NCBI RefSeq assembly: GCF_001440415.1
Contig: NZ_LLYA01000046.1
Span: forward strand, 1-64,000
Direction of reading: 5' to 3'
Source: Bradyrhizobium retamae
GTDB lineage: Bacteria; Pseudomonadota; Alphaproteobacteria; Rhizobiales; Xanthobacteraceae
Length of the DNA: 64,000 nucleotides
The notes beneath the pieces were generated by a model. The model was not told the origin of the DNA. It made no database searches and saw only the letters and a program-made list of their open reading frames with translations. Below, piece by piece: positions 25,428 through 33,680 of this stretch (its first letter is position 1; each line of letters begins with the position of its first letter). The position numbers and the translations under genes were made by a program.

Positions 25428-25840
25428 CGCCCCCGCTCGGCGAACGCGTAAAACAGGGCGGTCATGGTACTTGCGACCGTGATCAGCACGCCGGCCTCGA
25501 CCAAGAATATGCCGAGTTCGTGGCCATGAACGGCATCGTGCGCGAGCACGGAATAATCGAGGTAATTCTTGCCCATCAGCAAGCCGGCAACCCCGGTCCC
25601 GGCGTAGATCAGCACGCCGAGCGGGATCATACGCTCCACCAGCGACTGCGGCGCGATGCGATGGGCCGCTTCAAGGCCGAAGGTAATCGAGAGCAGGATG
25701 ATGGCGCTGGCGGCAATGACGCCGGCTTGAAACCCGCCGCCCGGGCCATAATCGCCGTGAAACTGAACGTAGAGCGCGAACAGCAGGATGAACGGCAGGA
25801 TCAGCTTGGTGCCGACGCGCAGGATCAGGTCGAGGCTCAC
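25424..25840 (-). CDS. mrpB: MrpB/MnhB domain antiporter subunit
   Basis: 138 residues, four helices. The typical MnhB motif FHGDYGPGGGFQAGVIAASAIIL is present, along with the start LILPFILLFALYVQ and the end AGVLITVASTMTALFYAFAERG. It begins 3 nt after the MbhD/E-like gene's stop and overlaps mrpC. It is a membrane subunit of the Mrp complex of uncertain mechanistic role. Confidence 0.9.
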   Translation of the reverse strand: MSLDLILRVGTKLILPFILLFALYVQFHGDYGPGGGFQAGVIAASAIILLSITFGLEAAHRIAPQSLVERMIPLGVLIYAGTGVAGLLMGKNYLDYSVLAHDAVHGHELGIFLVEAGVLITVASTMTALFYAFAERGR

Positions 25841-25842
25841 CG

Positions 25843-26388
25843 CTACGTCTCCCCGTCATTGGAGCGACCTCGCCGGCGTGCCCTGTGCAGCAGCAGCATG
25901 ACCCCGATGCCTGCGGTGAAGATGACCGTCGTCTCGCCGAGCGTATCGTAGCTGCGGTAGTCGGCCAGAACCGACGTCACGACGTTCGGAACACCGGTGT
26001 CCTTGATCGTATCCGCGACATAGCGCGCCGCAACGTGCTGATGGATTACCGCATCGGGGGTACCGAACGGCGGCAGGACGAGCGTACCCCAGACGAGAAT
26101 CGCGCCGGTGCCGACCGAAATAACCAAGGGCATGAGATGGGGCCGGACCGAGCGGATCTCGGTCGTCTTGATCAAATGCAAAGTCGCCAGCAGCAGCACT
26201 GTGGATATACCGGCCCCGACCGACGCCTCGGTCATTGCCACGTCCACAGCGTCGAGCACGACCAGCACACTCGCCATCAGAAAGCTGTAGACGCTCGCGA
26301 GAATGACGACACCGAACAGGCTACGCTGGCGCACGATGGCGATCGTCACCACCGCAAGCAGCGTCATGAGCACCGTGTTGATCAGCAA
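25843..26388 (-). CDS. MbhD/MbhE-like (DUF4040) subunit, MrpA C-terminal equivalent
   Basis: About 181 residues. The first half has the DUF4040/MbhD pattern (VVILASVYSFLMASVLVVLDAVDVAMTEASVGAGISTVLLLATL), corresponding to NuoJ-like helices at the MrpA C-terminus. The second half (ADYRSYDTLGETTVIFTAGIGVMLLL) matches MbhE. In classical Mrp operons both are fused to MrpA; here they stand alone. TTG 26388, with GGAGG upstream overlapping the mrpG end, is the likely start; ATG 26367 is an alternative. Confidence 0.78.
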   Translation of the reverse strand: MLINTVLMTLLAVVTIAIVRQRSLFGVVILASVYSFLMASVLVVLDAVDVAMTEASVGAGISTVLLLATLHLIKTTEIRSVRPHLMPLVISVGTGAILVWGTLVLPPFGTPDAVIHQHVAARYVADTIKDTGVPNVVTSVLADYRSYDTLGETTVIFTAGIGVMLLLHRARRRGRSNDGET

Positions 26389-26390
26389 TT

Positions 26391-26750
26391 CTATGGCTGC
26401 CTCCCATCCGATTCGGCAGACTGCTGGCGAGCGATGCTGCGGCGGTCTTCTGCCAGATGCGGATTGATTCCCTGATGCAGGCATGCCTGGGCGAGCGCAT
26501 GCGTCACCACCGGGCCGGTGAAGAAGAACAGCGCCAGAAGAAACACGAGCTTCAACGTCACCAGGCCCAGGCCGGCCTGCAAGCACATGCCGAGGATCAG
26601 AACGCCGACACCGAGCGTGTCGATGACGCTGGCCGCGTGCATGCGGGTGAAGACTTCCGGCATGCGGACGAGCCCGAAAGCACCTACGAGGGTGAAGAAC
26701 GAACCGAGGAGGATGAGAACCCAACTCGCAATCTCAACGGCGGCCGTCAT
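26391..26750 (-). CDS. mrpG: MrpG/MnhG antiporter subunit
   Basis: 119 residues with three helices. The MnhG signature is GLVRMPEVFTRMHAASVIDTLGVGVLILGM and the downstream FFFTGPVVTHALAQACL. The hydrophilic tail after residue 95 is slightly long. The ATG overlaps the mrpF stop by 4 nt. It is a small membrane subunit of the antiporter complex. Confidence 0.9.
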   Translation of the reverse strand: MTAAVEIASWVLILLGSFFTLVGAFGLVRMPEVFTRMHAASVIDTLGVGVLILGMCLQAGLGLVTLKLVFLLALFFFTGPVVTHALAQACLHQGINPHLAEDRRSIARQQSAESDGRQP

Positions 26751-27028
26751 GATGTCCGCTCCTCCTCGGCTCCGTAAGCGAGATCTCCATGGCGGAAGAA
26801 TTTCAGCACCGCGAGCGTGCCTATGAGATTGAGCAGGCCATAAGTCAGTCCAACGTCGAGGAACTCGGGACGCTCCGTCAGGAAGCCGACGACGGCGAGC
26901 AGCACAATCGCAAGATTACCGACGGCGTTGCCTGCAAGCACGCGGTCGAACACGGTGGGTCCCTTGATGGCGCGCGTGATCGCAAGCGCAATGGCAACCA
27001 GAATGGCGGCAGCGGCGGCAGCGAACAT
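26747..27028 (-). CDS. mrpF: MrpF/MnhF antiporter subunit
   Basis: 93 residues from ATG 27028, which overlaps the mrpE stop (TGATG). The MnhF pattern is seen in ALAITRAIKGPTVFDRVLAGNAVGNLAIVLLAV, followed by FLDVGLTYGLLNLIGTLAVLKFF. Three transmembrane helices are predicted. It is overlapped by mrpG at the 3' end. Confidence 0.9.
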   Translation of the reverse strand: MFAAAAAAILVAIALAITRAIKGPTVFDRVLAGNAVGNLAIVLLAVVGFLTERPEFLDVGLTYGLLNLIGTLAVLKFFRHGDLAYGAEEERTS

Positions 27029-27501
27029 CAGGCGGCGCCCTCGAACTGGCTGACGCGGCGGTCCATCGCGCCACCTTCGAGATCGAGCGCACCCTCGTTG
27101 ACCAAGGCATGGACCACGAGTTCGTTGCCGTTCACGCCGACGGTGATCGTGCCGGGCGTGAGCGTGATCGAATTGGCATAGGTTGCCACGCCGGCGCTCG
27201 TCCTTTGGCTGGCCCGAACAACTGTCATCGTGGGCGAAATTGGAAGGCTTGGATGCAGGATAATCTTGGTGACGGCCCATGCCGACTTGGCGATCTCGCG
27301 AAGCAACCACGGAAAATAGGTGACTGCGCCCCACAACAGCTCGATCGGATGCGCCTCCGCATCGGCCACGCGGATACGGATCATGGCGAGCACGCAAAGC
27401 ACCGCGCTCGCCCCGCCGGCCACCACGAGCATTAGCGTATAGTGTCCGGAGAGCACGAGCCAGAAGGCGAACAGAAAGCCCGCCAGACTAAAATGCCGCA
27501 T
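27028..27501 (-). CDS. mrpE: MrpE/MnhE antiporter subunit
   Basis: 157 residues from ATG 27501 behind GAGGGGAAG. N-terminal helices (FSLAGFLFAFWLVLSG) are followed by YFPWLLREIAKSAWAVTKIIL and the cytoplasmic MnhE domain with TLTPGTITVGVNGNELVVHAL. This is the first gene of the leftward antiporter operon, which runs mrpE-F-G-(mbhDE)-B-C-D-D-small-D-small with nearly all junctions overlapping. MrpE promotes assembly of Mrp complexes in studied systems. Confidence 0.9.
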   Translation of the reverse strand: MRHFSLAGFLFAFWLVLSGHYTLMLVVAGGASAVLCVLAMIRIRVADAEAHPIELLWGAVTYFPWLLREIAKSAWAVTKIILHPSLPISPTMTVVRASQRTSAGVATYANSITLTPGTITVGVNGNELVVHALVNEGALDLEGGAMDRRVSQFEGAA

Positions 27502-27985
27502 CCACTTCCCCTCACTCGTGTTCTCATTGCGGTTACGTTCAGGGTCAAGGATTTTTTCCCTGAAGCATTGCAGTGGTTTTACCTCCCTTGGCGAGCAAAT
27601 TGGAAGAATATTCAAGACCAGTAGCCCGATTTGTTCAATCCAAAATGAGCTCCTTCCGGTGTCCAAAATCGAAATAATGGGCATATCTGCTGGCTTCCGT
27701 TCAGTCCCGCATGGTTGAGCTACGGGCAGGACGGATAATCTCTGCCGAGCGCCACGGTAATCTTTGGCAATTCCTGACTCTCCTTGAGAACTGCGAGGTC
27801 GGCTCGGCGGAGCAAGCGCGATTAAGATCTGGGGCGCACGAAGAACAGCGCTTAGCTGTTGTCACGTCGCCTTTAAGCGCGACAAGCGGAAGTAATTCAG
27901 TTGCCGCCTGAAGTCGCGTTTTGACCCAGATCGAACGTCACCGGCCTTGCGGGTGGCGACCGATTCCTAACCTGGTATCGAATCT
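27502..27985. other. leader/promoter region of the antiporter operon
   Basis: About 480 bases without a supported gene. A 7-bp inverted repeat (TTCAGGG, 27538-27544, with CCCTGAA, 27558-27564) lies some 37 nt upstream of the mrpE start and would form a hairpin in its leader. The DNA is visibly more AT-rich than the neighbours, as expected of a promoter region; I could not pick a convincing -35/-10 pair. Confidence 0.4.
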
Positions 27986-29275
27986 TCAATCGGCCGCATA
28001 GAACGCCTCCCGGACGGCATTCGAAATTGGACCGGAGCCAATAATCGCCGTCTGGGTCATGACTACGCCTATGACGCGGTTTGTCGGATCGATCCAAAAC
28101 TGCGTGCCATAGATGCCGCCCCATCCATAGCTACCGGCCGGAAGACGGCTCTTGGCTGCGGCAGGATCAGTCAGGATCCCAAAGCCCAGCGTGAAGCCCC
28201 AACCCGGCCCGCGAATCGTCGGCATGTTGCCGGTCGCGTTCTGCGTCATCTGCCGGACCGTCTCCGCCCGGAGCACCCGCACGCCGTCAAGCTCGCCCTC
28301 GTTCAGCAGCATCTGCAAGAACCGCACGTAGTCACCGACAGTAGCACTCATGCCGGCGCCGCCGGAATTGTACGCAGTCGGAGAGAAGGCGCGGTTCGGG
28401 TCGAGGCTGGCAGTGCCCTTGGTGGGTGGGAACGGCACGGCCTCAGGTCCCATCACGGGAACGTAGCCTGTGCCGAGTGCGCCCGTGACCTGTGCGGGTC
28501 GCGTCACCTGCACGAAGCGTGAGCGAACGGTCTCAGGTGCGTTGAACACAAAGCTCTCGATGCGCAAGGGCTTTGCAATGCGCTCGGTGACAAAGGATTC
28601 CAGGCTGTTTCCCGTCACCTTCTCGATGACGGCGCCGAGCACGTCCGTCGCAAGCGAGTATTCCCAGCCCGTACCAGGCTGATAGCCAAGCGGAACGGAG
28701 GCGAGACGCTGCATTGCTTCAGCGGTGGTTACTTCGGGCTGATCTAGCCCGTCGGTCACGCGCGCGTCGCGATATGCATCCACAAGCCGGGGATTATTGA
28801 TGAAGTTATACGATAGCCCGGCGGTATGGGTGAGCAGTTCGCGAATTGTCGGGGGCCTGTTGGCCGGCCCCTCGGCGCCGTCGGGCCCTCGCACCCGAAG
28901 CTTGGTGAACTCGGGGAGGAAGCGGCTAACCGGATCATCCAGGCCAATCTTGCCCTGCTCAATGAGGATCATCGCCGCCACTGAGGTGACAGCCTTCGTC
29001 ATTGAGGCAATTCGGAACATGTCGTTTGCGCCGATCGGCGCGGTACCCCCGACCTCGCGAACGCCGACGCTGCGGCTGTAGACCGGGCGGCCGTCTTGGA
29101 GGATCAGCACCACGATACCCGGAGTGCTGCGGCCTTCGACCAATCCCCGAAGGGTTTCATCGAGCTTGGCGTTGCGCGCCTCGGGCGAAAAAGCCAGCAC
29201 CGCAGGGATGGGGCTGAGCGCGAAAGCTATGACTGCGGCCCCAAGCAGTCGGATGACAAGACGACGTGAGATCAT
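27986..29275 (-). CDS. exported serine hydrolase, class C beta-lactamase family
   Basis: 429 residues with a signal peptide (cleavage near AVLA, residue 28). Beta-lactamase/DD-peptidase fold: the nucleophile motif is SMTK (RIASMTKAVT), the second motif is Y-S-L (WEYSLATDVLG), and a late GWGGIYGT block replaces the KTG box. RBS GGGAG lies upstream of the ATG. Members of this family include esterases, D-aminopeptidases and beta-lactamases; here an esterase or peptidase is more likely than an antibiotic-resistance enzyme, but that is not proven. Confidence 0.85.
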   Translation of the reverse strand: MISRRLVIRLLGAAVIAFALSPIPAVLAFSPEARNAKLDETLRGLVEGRSTPGIVVLILQDGRPVYSRSVGVREVGGTAPIGANDMFRIASMTKAVTSVAAMILIEQGKIGLDDPVSRFLPEFTKLRVRGPDGAEGPANRPPTIRELLTHTAGLSYNFINNPRLVDAYRDARVTDGLDQPEVTTAEAMQRLASVPLGYQPGTGWEYSLATDVLGAVIEKVTGNSLESFVTERIAKPLRIESFVFNAPETVRSRFVQVTRPAQVTGALGTGYVPVMGPEAVPFPPTKGTASLDPNRAFSPTAYNSGGAGMSATVGDYVRFLQMLLNEGELDGVRVLRAETVRQMTQNATGNMPTIRGPGWGFTLGFGILTDPAAAKSRLPAGSYGWGGIYGTQFWIDPTNRVIGVVMTQTAIIGSGPISNAVREAFYAAD

Positions 29276-29451
29276 GATATCTCTCCCGTAGACCTGTTCT
29301 GACGCGCCATTCTGCAGCTACTCGAGATCGAGAGCAATGTCTCGGACGCGCACATGTCCGCGTTTGCCTCACTGCGGCCTTTCCGAGCATAGCGCAGGGA
29401 CACTTGCTCCAGCCGCGAACGGTTCACTTTTGCTTCTCGCAACTTGCAACC

Positions 29452-31647
29452 TCACGCGGCCGGATTGGACCGGATCTGCCGGGCTTGAACGCTCTCGTCT
29501 TGTTCCAGCGGCAGCGAAAATTGAAACACGGCGCCCCGAGGTTCGTTCGCGCTCGCCCACATCCGTCCCCTATGAGCCTCGACCATCGACCGGCAGATCG
29601 CGAGGCCCATGCCCATGCCCTTGGCCTTCGTCGTATAGAAGGCCTGGAACACGCGCTCGACATCCGCCGGGGCCAGGCCCGGGCCGGAATCGCGAACCGT
29701 GACGAGTACGCCGCCCGCGGCCTCCGTCTCGCTGTTGATCCGTAGCTCGCGTGTCCGCTCGTCGATGTCGTCCATGGCTTCAATGGCATTAAGGATCAGG
29801 TTCAGAATCACCTGCTGCAGTTGAGTGCGATCGCCTTTCACCATAGGCAAGCCCGGCGCGAGGCCGGTCTGCAGCAAGATTCCATGCTTGAGCATTTCGC
29901 TCCGGGTCAGCGCGACCATTTCGAGGATGGCTTCATTGAGGTCGAACCGATCGTTCCGCGGCGGCACCTTGTTGATGAGAGCCCGGATCCCGTCGATGAC
30001 GTTGCCGGCGCGCTTGCCGTCCTCGACGATACGACGAAGGGAATCCCCAACCTCGCCGAGATTGGGAGGTTGAGCGCTGAGCCAGCGCAGGGCGGCCCCG
30101 GCATTGGTAACCGTCGCCGCGATCGGCTGGTTGACCTCATGTGCAATCGAGGCCGTCAATTGACCCATCGTGGTGACGCGATTGGTGTGCGCGAGCTCCG
30201 CCTGCATGGCGCGCAAGGCTTCTTCGGCCCGCCTGCGTTCGGTGATGTGCCGCCCGACGCCGCGGTAGCCGACGAAGCGCCCCGTCTTGTCAAACACCGG
30301 CAGCCCGGAGACGGACACGTAACGCTTGCTGCCGTCGGGACCAGCTCGCGCAAGCTCAAAATCGCGAAACGGCAGGTGGGCATCGAGCGTCTCCCGGTGC
30401 TTGCGCCAGGCCTCTTCATCCGGCTCCAGGTAAGGCACTTCCCAACGGGTCTTGCCGATCTCGGAGCCCGGCGCCGGCGCCTCGGCAAGGCTGTCCGCGA
30501 ACTCCTGGTGTGTGAAGCGATGTTGCGCATCAGTCTCCCAGTACACGTCGAAGGAGAACTGCACGAGGGTGCGAAAGCGTTCCTCGCTCTGCCGCAGCGC
30601 CTCTTCCGCCCGCTTGCGCTCGGTCAGATCGAGGACAAAACTAACACCTTGATCTGGGCTTTGTTCGAACATCACCCCGCCGAGCAGCACGGGCACACGA
30701 CTGCCGTCCTTTCGAAAATACTCCTTCTCGAATGGCTGGACGGTCCCCTTCCGCTTCAACTCCGCCACCGTGCGTGAATCGCGGTCGTGCCATTCCACCG
30801 GCGTGAGGTCAGTCCGGCTCAGGCAACCCGAGGCAAGATCATCCCGGTTATAACCCAACATACGGAGAAACGCGTCGTTGGCTTCGAGAATGCGGCCTTC
30901 GAGATCCCAAATGATGATGCCAACGATGTTGGCGTCGACCAGGCGCCGGATCTTCTTGTCGCGCGCCAGGAGGTCGCCGTGAAGCGCGATGTTCTCCGCG
31001 ATCGCCTTACGCCGCCTTATCGCTTCGAGCCGTGCAAGCGCCAACCCTACCACTGCCAGTGCTGCGACAATGACGATGGCGGTCGCGATCAGCCTGGCTT
31101 TGCGTTGTTCGAGTGCCTCGGCGCGCTTCTCCTGATCCACGAGCAGGAGACGCTCGTGGTCCACCATCTGGTCGATTTGCGATCTTATCTCGTCCAGGCT
31201 GCGGATCATGGTCAGCGCCGCCAGCCCGGAGATGCCGGCCGTCTTGACGATGTCATCGATCTCACGCAGCTTTGCTGCAACTGTCAGCGCCAGATGTCCG
31301 GCACGATGGTTCTGCAATGGATCGTTCGCGACCAGAGCCTGGAGCGCCTGCGTGTCTCGCCGTACGCTTTCGTCGGAGACGCCGTAAGCCTTGAGATATG
31401 AGGGGTCGAGAGTCAGCAGATACTCGCGTCTTTGGGCCTCCACGTCGGCGATGACCGCTCGCAGCCGATCCAGCGTGTCGAGCACCTGACGGCTGCGCTC
31501 GTGTGCAAGACTTGCCGCCTGTCGCTCCTGCCAATATCGAAGGCCGAAAAATCCGGTCGAGACCACGACAGCCAGAACCACCGCGACGACCACCAGCGTC
31601 AGCGGACGAGCAAACCACCGAAAGGACTGGGTCAGAGGGACTGACAT
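29452..31647 (-). CDS. membrane sensor histidine kinase (CHASE3-PAS-PAS-HisKA-HATPase)
   Basis: 731 residues from ATG 31647. TM1 about 15-35; a helical periplasmic CHASE3-type sensor to about 180; TM2 about 185-207. PAS1 is near 235-355 (ANIVGIIIWDLEGRILEAND) and PAS2 near 370-485. The phosphoacceptor is in ASIAHEVNQPIAATVTNAG. ATPase motifs are LILNAIEAMDD (N box), VRDSGPGLAP (G1) and KGMGMGLAICRS (G2). The organisation resembles FixL/DctB-like rhizobial kinases. No response regulator gene is adjacent, so it is an orphan; a signal cannot be assigned. The short, charge-rich CHASE3 domain suggests sensing of a small molecule or the membrane state. Confidence 0.88.
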   Translation of the reverse strand: MSVPLTQSFRWFARPLTLVVVAVVLAVVVSTGFFGLRYWQERQAASLAHERSRQVLDTLDRLRAVIADVEAQRREYLLTLDPSYLKAYGVSDESVRRDTQALQALVANDPLQNHRAGHLALTVAAKLREIDDIVKTAGISGLAALTMIRSLDEIRSQIDQMVDHERLLLVDQEKRAEALEQRKARLIATAIVIVAALAVVGLALARLEAIRRRKAIAENIALHGDLLARDKKIRRLVDANIVGIIIWDLEGRILEANDAFLRMLGYNRDDLASGCLSRTDLTPVEWHDRDSRTVAELKRKGTVQPFEKEYFRKDGSRVPVLLGGVMFEQSPDQGVSFVLDLTERKRAEEALRQSEERFRTLVQFSFDVYWETDAQHRFTHQEFADSLAEAPAPGSEIGKTRWEVPYLEPDEEAWRKHRETLDAHLPFRDFELARAGPDGSKRYVSVSGLPVFDKTGRFVGYRGVGRHITERRRAEEALRAMQAELAHTNRVTTMGQLTASIAHEVNQPIAATVTNAGAALRWLSAQPPNLGEVGDSLRRIVEDGKRAGNVIDGIRALINKVPPRNDRFDLNEAILEMVALTRSEMLKHGILLQTGLAPGLPMVKGDRTQLQQVILNLILNAIEAMDDIDERTRELRINSETEAAGGVLVTVRDSGPGLAPADVERVFQAFYTTKAKGMGMGLAICRSMVEAHRGRMWASANEPRGAVFQFSLPLEQDESVQARQIRSNPAA

Positions 31648-31883
31648 TGGCCTTAAGTCTTCGATGCCCGCGTGAGCCGGCTCTTTTCTGATGCCGACGA
31701 AGAGTATTGCCAGTATAGTAGAAATACAGCCGCGGTCTGCGTAGTTTAGATAGGAACCGGCGCGCTCCAACCCTGCAGATTGCACCGGCTTAGAAGCCCG
31801 TCAGTTCCCCTCGCAAGGGCCAGAACGTCACGGGTGGGGTCGCTCGGCTGTTGTGAAGGCCACTCCCCACCAGGAGCAACCAG

Positions 31884-33275
31884 ATGGCTCCAAATGAAAT
31901 GGTGCAGGGTGAAAAGCTTCCGGGCCGTCCAGGGTCGGCCAGCCGGCGCAGCTTCGTCAAGGGACTGGGCGCAGCGGGCGTCGCCCTGCCGGCCGTCGCC
32001 ATCCTGCCACGGTGGGGTTTCGCAGAGGATGTCGCCGGTGTCTATGCGCACGCTGCGATAGATTGGAGGCAATTTGGCGGGCAAACGATTACGCTCGCAG
32101 GCGCGATCCATCCCTGGTCAAACGCGATCACACCGCTTTTGTGGGATTTCACCAAGCTCACCGGTATCAGCGTCGTTACCGACTTCCGATTGGAGACCGC
32201 GTACATGGGCGCGCTGCCGATCCAGCTCGCCCGCGGCAGCAGCACACCCGACGTCTTCATGTTTACGGCCTATGGCCAGGGCATCTCAAAAGGATGGCTC
32301 GAGCCGCTGAACGCCTATTATTCCGACAGATCGCTGACCGATCTCGGCTGGTATGACGAGAACGATCTTCTCCAGACAGCCCGAGCCTTTCCGTTGTGGC
32401 GGGACGGCGAACGCTACGCCTGCCCGATCACTTCCGAGGCCGTGACCTTGTTCATCAACGGCGACGCGATGGCAGCCAGGAATCTGCGCGTCCCCCAGAC
32501 TTTCGATGAGCTGCTCGCCACCGCCAACGCGGCCAAGACCAGTGAGATGTCCGGGATCGCGATGCGGGCGCAAGCCGGCGGCAATTCGTCCGTGCCGGCC
32601 ATGAGCTTCGTGTTCTCCTATGGCGGAGACATGGTCAAGGACAACAAGGCCGCTTTCGCGAGCCCGGAAGCCATCGCGGCCGTCGAGATGTACGGTAGAT
32701 TGCTCAGTCAAGCCGGGCCTAGCAGTGTGAGCGGCTATGAATGGTACCACGTGCTGGACGATTTCCTGCAGCGCAAGACGGCGATCGCGATCGACAGCAG
32801 CAACTTCGCCACCGACATCTCCAATCCAGCCAAAAGCCAAGTTGCCGGGCGGACTGTGTTCGCCGCCTTTCCACATGTCGCCGGTCGCCCGTCCGTGCCC
32901 TTTATGTCGCACTGGCAGGCGTGCATCAATTCCAGATCACGACACAAGCGGGCGGCTTTTTTGTTTCTGCTGTGGGCGACAAGCAAGCCGACTTCGCTGC
33001 GGACCGCCGCAGCAGGGCTGGCGACGACACGCGTGTCGGCCTGGTCGAGCGAAGAGTTCAAGAAGGCATTCGGCGCCCAAGCCGCGGAGGCCGCGCTGAC
33101 CAACTTGCAGAATGCCGATGTCGACCGCGCCAAGGCGATCCTTTTCCATTCGCTCTCGAGACCTATCCTGGACGCGTTCATGATCGGCGTGAATGAAGTG
33201 GTGACCGGAGCAAGACCGGCAAAGATTGCGATGACCAATGCCGCCGAGAAGGCCAATGCGACAATCCGCGGATAG
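31884..33275 (+). CDS. Tat-exported ABC-type solute-binding protein (family 1)
   Basis: 463 residues. A twin-arginine signal SRRSFVKGLGAAGVALP is at about 20-36. The mature protein is a family 1 extracellular binding protein (sugar/iron type): PLLWDFTKLTGISV, STPDVFMFTAYGQG, SEAVTLFINGDAM, FVFSYGGDMV. No permease or ATPase lies next to it. It precedes the PQQ dehydrogenase on the same strand, but with a 405-nt gap, so it may instead present a cofactor or substrate to the periplasmic oxidation system. That is conjecture. Confidence 0.8.
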   Translation: MAPNEMVQGEKLPGRPGSASRRSFVKGLGAAGVALPAVAILPRWGFAEDVAGVYAHAAIDWRQFGGQTITLAGAIHPWSNAITPLLWDFTKLTGISVVTDFRLETAYMGALPIQLARGSSTPDVFMFTAYGQGISKGWLEPLNAYYSDRSLTDLGWYDENDLLQTARAFPLWRDGERYACPITSEAVTLFINGDAMAARNLRVPQTFDELLATANAAKTSEMSGIAMRAQAGGNSSVPAMSFVFSYGGDMVKDNKAAFASPEAIAAVEMYGRLLSQAGPSSVSGYEWYHVLDDFLQRKTAIAIDSSNFATDISNPAKSQVAGRTVFAAFPHVAGRPSVPFMSHWQACINSRSRHKRAAFLFLLWATSKPTSLRTAAAGLATTRVSAWSSEEFKKAFGAQAAEAALTNLQNADVDRAKAILFHSLSRPILDAFMIGVNEVVTGARPAKIAMTNAAEKANATIRG

Positions 33276-33680
33276 CGGAGCCGACGGCGCTTCCGTGCGT
33301 GGCGACCGCGTGAACCGGGACTTCAGCTCACGGTTGCCACTGCCGACGGCGCTCCACAAAAAAACAACAATCCAGTCAACTAATGGGCGTGTATCGAGGG
33401 ACGTGTCATGGTGCACTGCACCGACATCGCCGGGCGCAATACGGGGCAGGCAAATCCTGACGATAACGGCCTGTGCCGCCCTGCGCTGAATGGCGGCCTT
33501 CTCGAAAACAACTTCTCACGCAGGCGACAAGACGTGCTGCCGTCTCCTCTCGACGGTAGTTCAGCCGGTCCATGCCATCTATCTCGAACTCCTGACCCAT
33601 GAGGCTCTGACACCAGAACATCCCCTGCAAGGGTCGCGAGAAATTCGGCCCAACAAACGAACCACAAAGGGAGGACACAG
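33276..33680. other. intergenic region upstream of the PQQ dehydrogenase
   Basis: About 400 bases with only short frames lacking family features. The right end carries GGGAGGA before the 33681 ATG. It presumably holds the dehydrogenase promoter; no clear sigma-70 or sigma-54 boxes stood out. Confidence 0.4.
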
